Positions 4,963 to 5,034 of a stretch of DNA of 5,034 bases are shown piece after piece. The position numbers and the translations under genes were made by a program. Source of the stretch: J038 sp036734085 (GTDB lineage: Bacteria > Chloroflexota > Anaerolineae > Aggregatilineales > Phototrophicaceae); assembly GCA_036734085.1 (NCBI GenBank), contig DAIMZF010000201.1:1-5034 (forward strand), given 5' to 3'. Numbering within the stretch: the stretch's first letter is position 1; every line of letters begins with the position of its first letter. Under the pieces are notes generated by a model. That model saw nothing but the letters and a program-made list of their open reading frames with translations. It was not told the DNA's origin and made no database searches.

Positions 4963-5034
4963 GGCCCCGTAGCTCAACGGCAGAGCAGTTGCCTTTTAAG
5001 CAAACGGTTATAGGTTCGAATCCTATCGGGGTCA
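4963..5034 (+). tRNA. tRNA-Lys, anticodon UUU
   Basis: The full cloverleaf can be drawn. The acceptor stem GGCCCCG (4963-4969) pairs with CGGGGTC (5027-5033), with one G-U pair. The D arm is GCTC/GAGC (4972-4975, 4983-4986) with a 7-nt loop containing GG. The anticodon stem is GTTGC/GCAAA (4988-4992, 5000-5004), with loop CTTTTAA and anticodon TTT at 4995-4997. The variable loop is 5 nt. The T arm is ATAGG/CCTAT (5010-5014, 5022-5026) with loop TTCGAAT. A at 5034 is the discriminator base, so the body is complete and whether CCA is encoded lies beyond the edge. The outermost anticodon-stem pair (27-43) is a G-A mismatch, which is tolerable. It decodes AAA and, by wobble, AAG. Confidence 0.96.

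Noticed and set aside
1..5034. CRISPR array, insertion sequence, phage or other mobile element
   Set aside because: No spaced direct repeats of 23-40 bp, no transposase or integrase motifs, and no terminal inverted repeats with target duplications were seen.

Overview
This 5.03 kb window looks like ordinary chromosome from a free-living bacterium. It is GC-rich in the genes and AT-rich in the gaps. The best guess is Chloroflexota (Anaerolineae-like). That is inference from gene style: a TIR domain joined by a proline-rich linker to a further domain, a large family-39-like membrane glycosyltransferase with a C-terminal soluble domain, and an HQGG-type secreted GDPD. No taxonomic marker is present apart from a tRNA.

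Layout: (1) 1-605, minus strand: the N-terminal 201 codons of a TIR-domain protein that runs off the left edge. (2) 606-757: a short divergent promoter gap. (3) 758-2701, plus strand: a polytopic GT-C type glycosyltransferase with a soluble C-terminal domain. (4) 2702-2764: a convergent gap with a small hairpin. (5) 2765-3664, minus strand: a secreted glycerophosphodiester phosphodiesterase. Its Shine-Dalgarno sequence lies inside a perfect 14-bp inverted repeat (3667-3701). (6) 3776-4045, minus strand: an 89-residue protein of unknown function. (7) 4046-4207: an AT-rich divergent promoter gap. (8) 4208-4897, plus strand: protein-L-isoaspartate O-methyltransferase. (9) 4918-5034, plus strand: a good promoter followed by tRNA-Lys(UUU), which ends exactly at the window edge.

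The genes do not form one pathway. Strand changes split the window into small transcription units. The only possible two-gene unit is the 89-residue gene followed by the phosphodiesterase (110 bp gap, same strand). I see no CRISPR array, insertion sequence, transposase, integrase or phage gene. The two items most worth a second look are the hairpin that pairs the phosphodiesterase ribosome-binding site with an anti-Shine-Dalgarno-like arm, and the truncated TIR fusion, whose missing C-terminal part would decide what it does.
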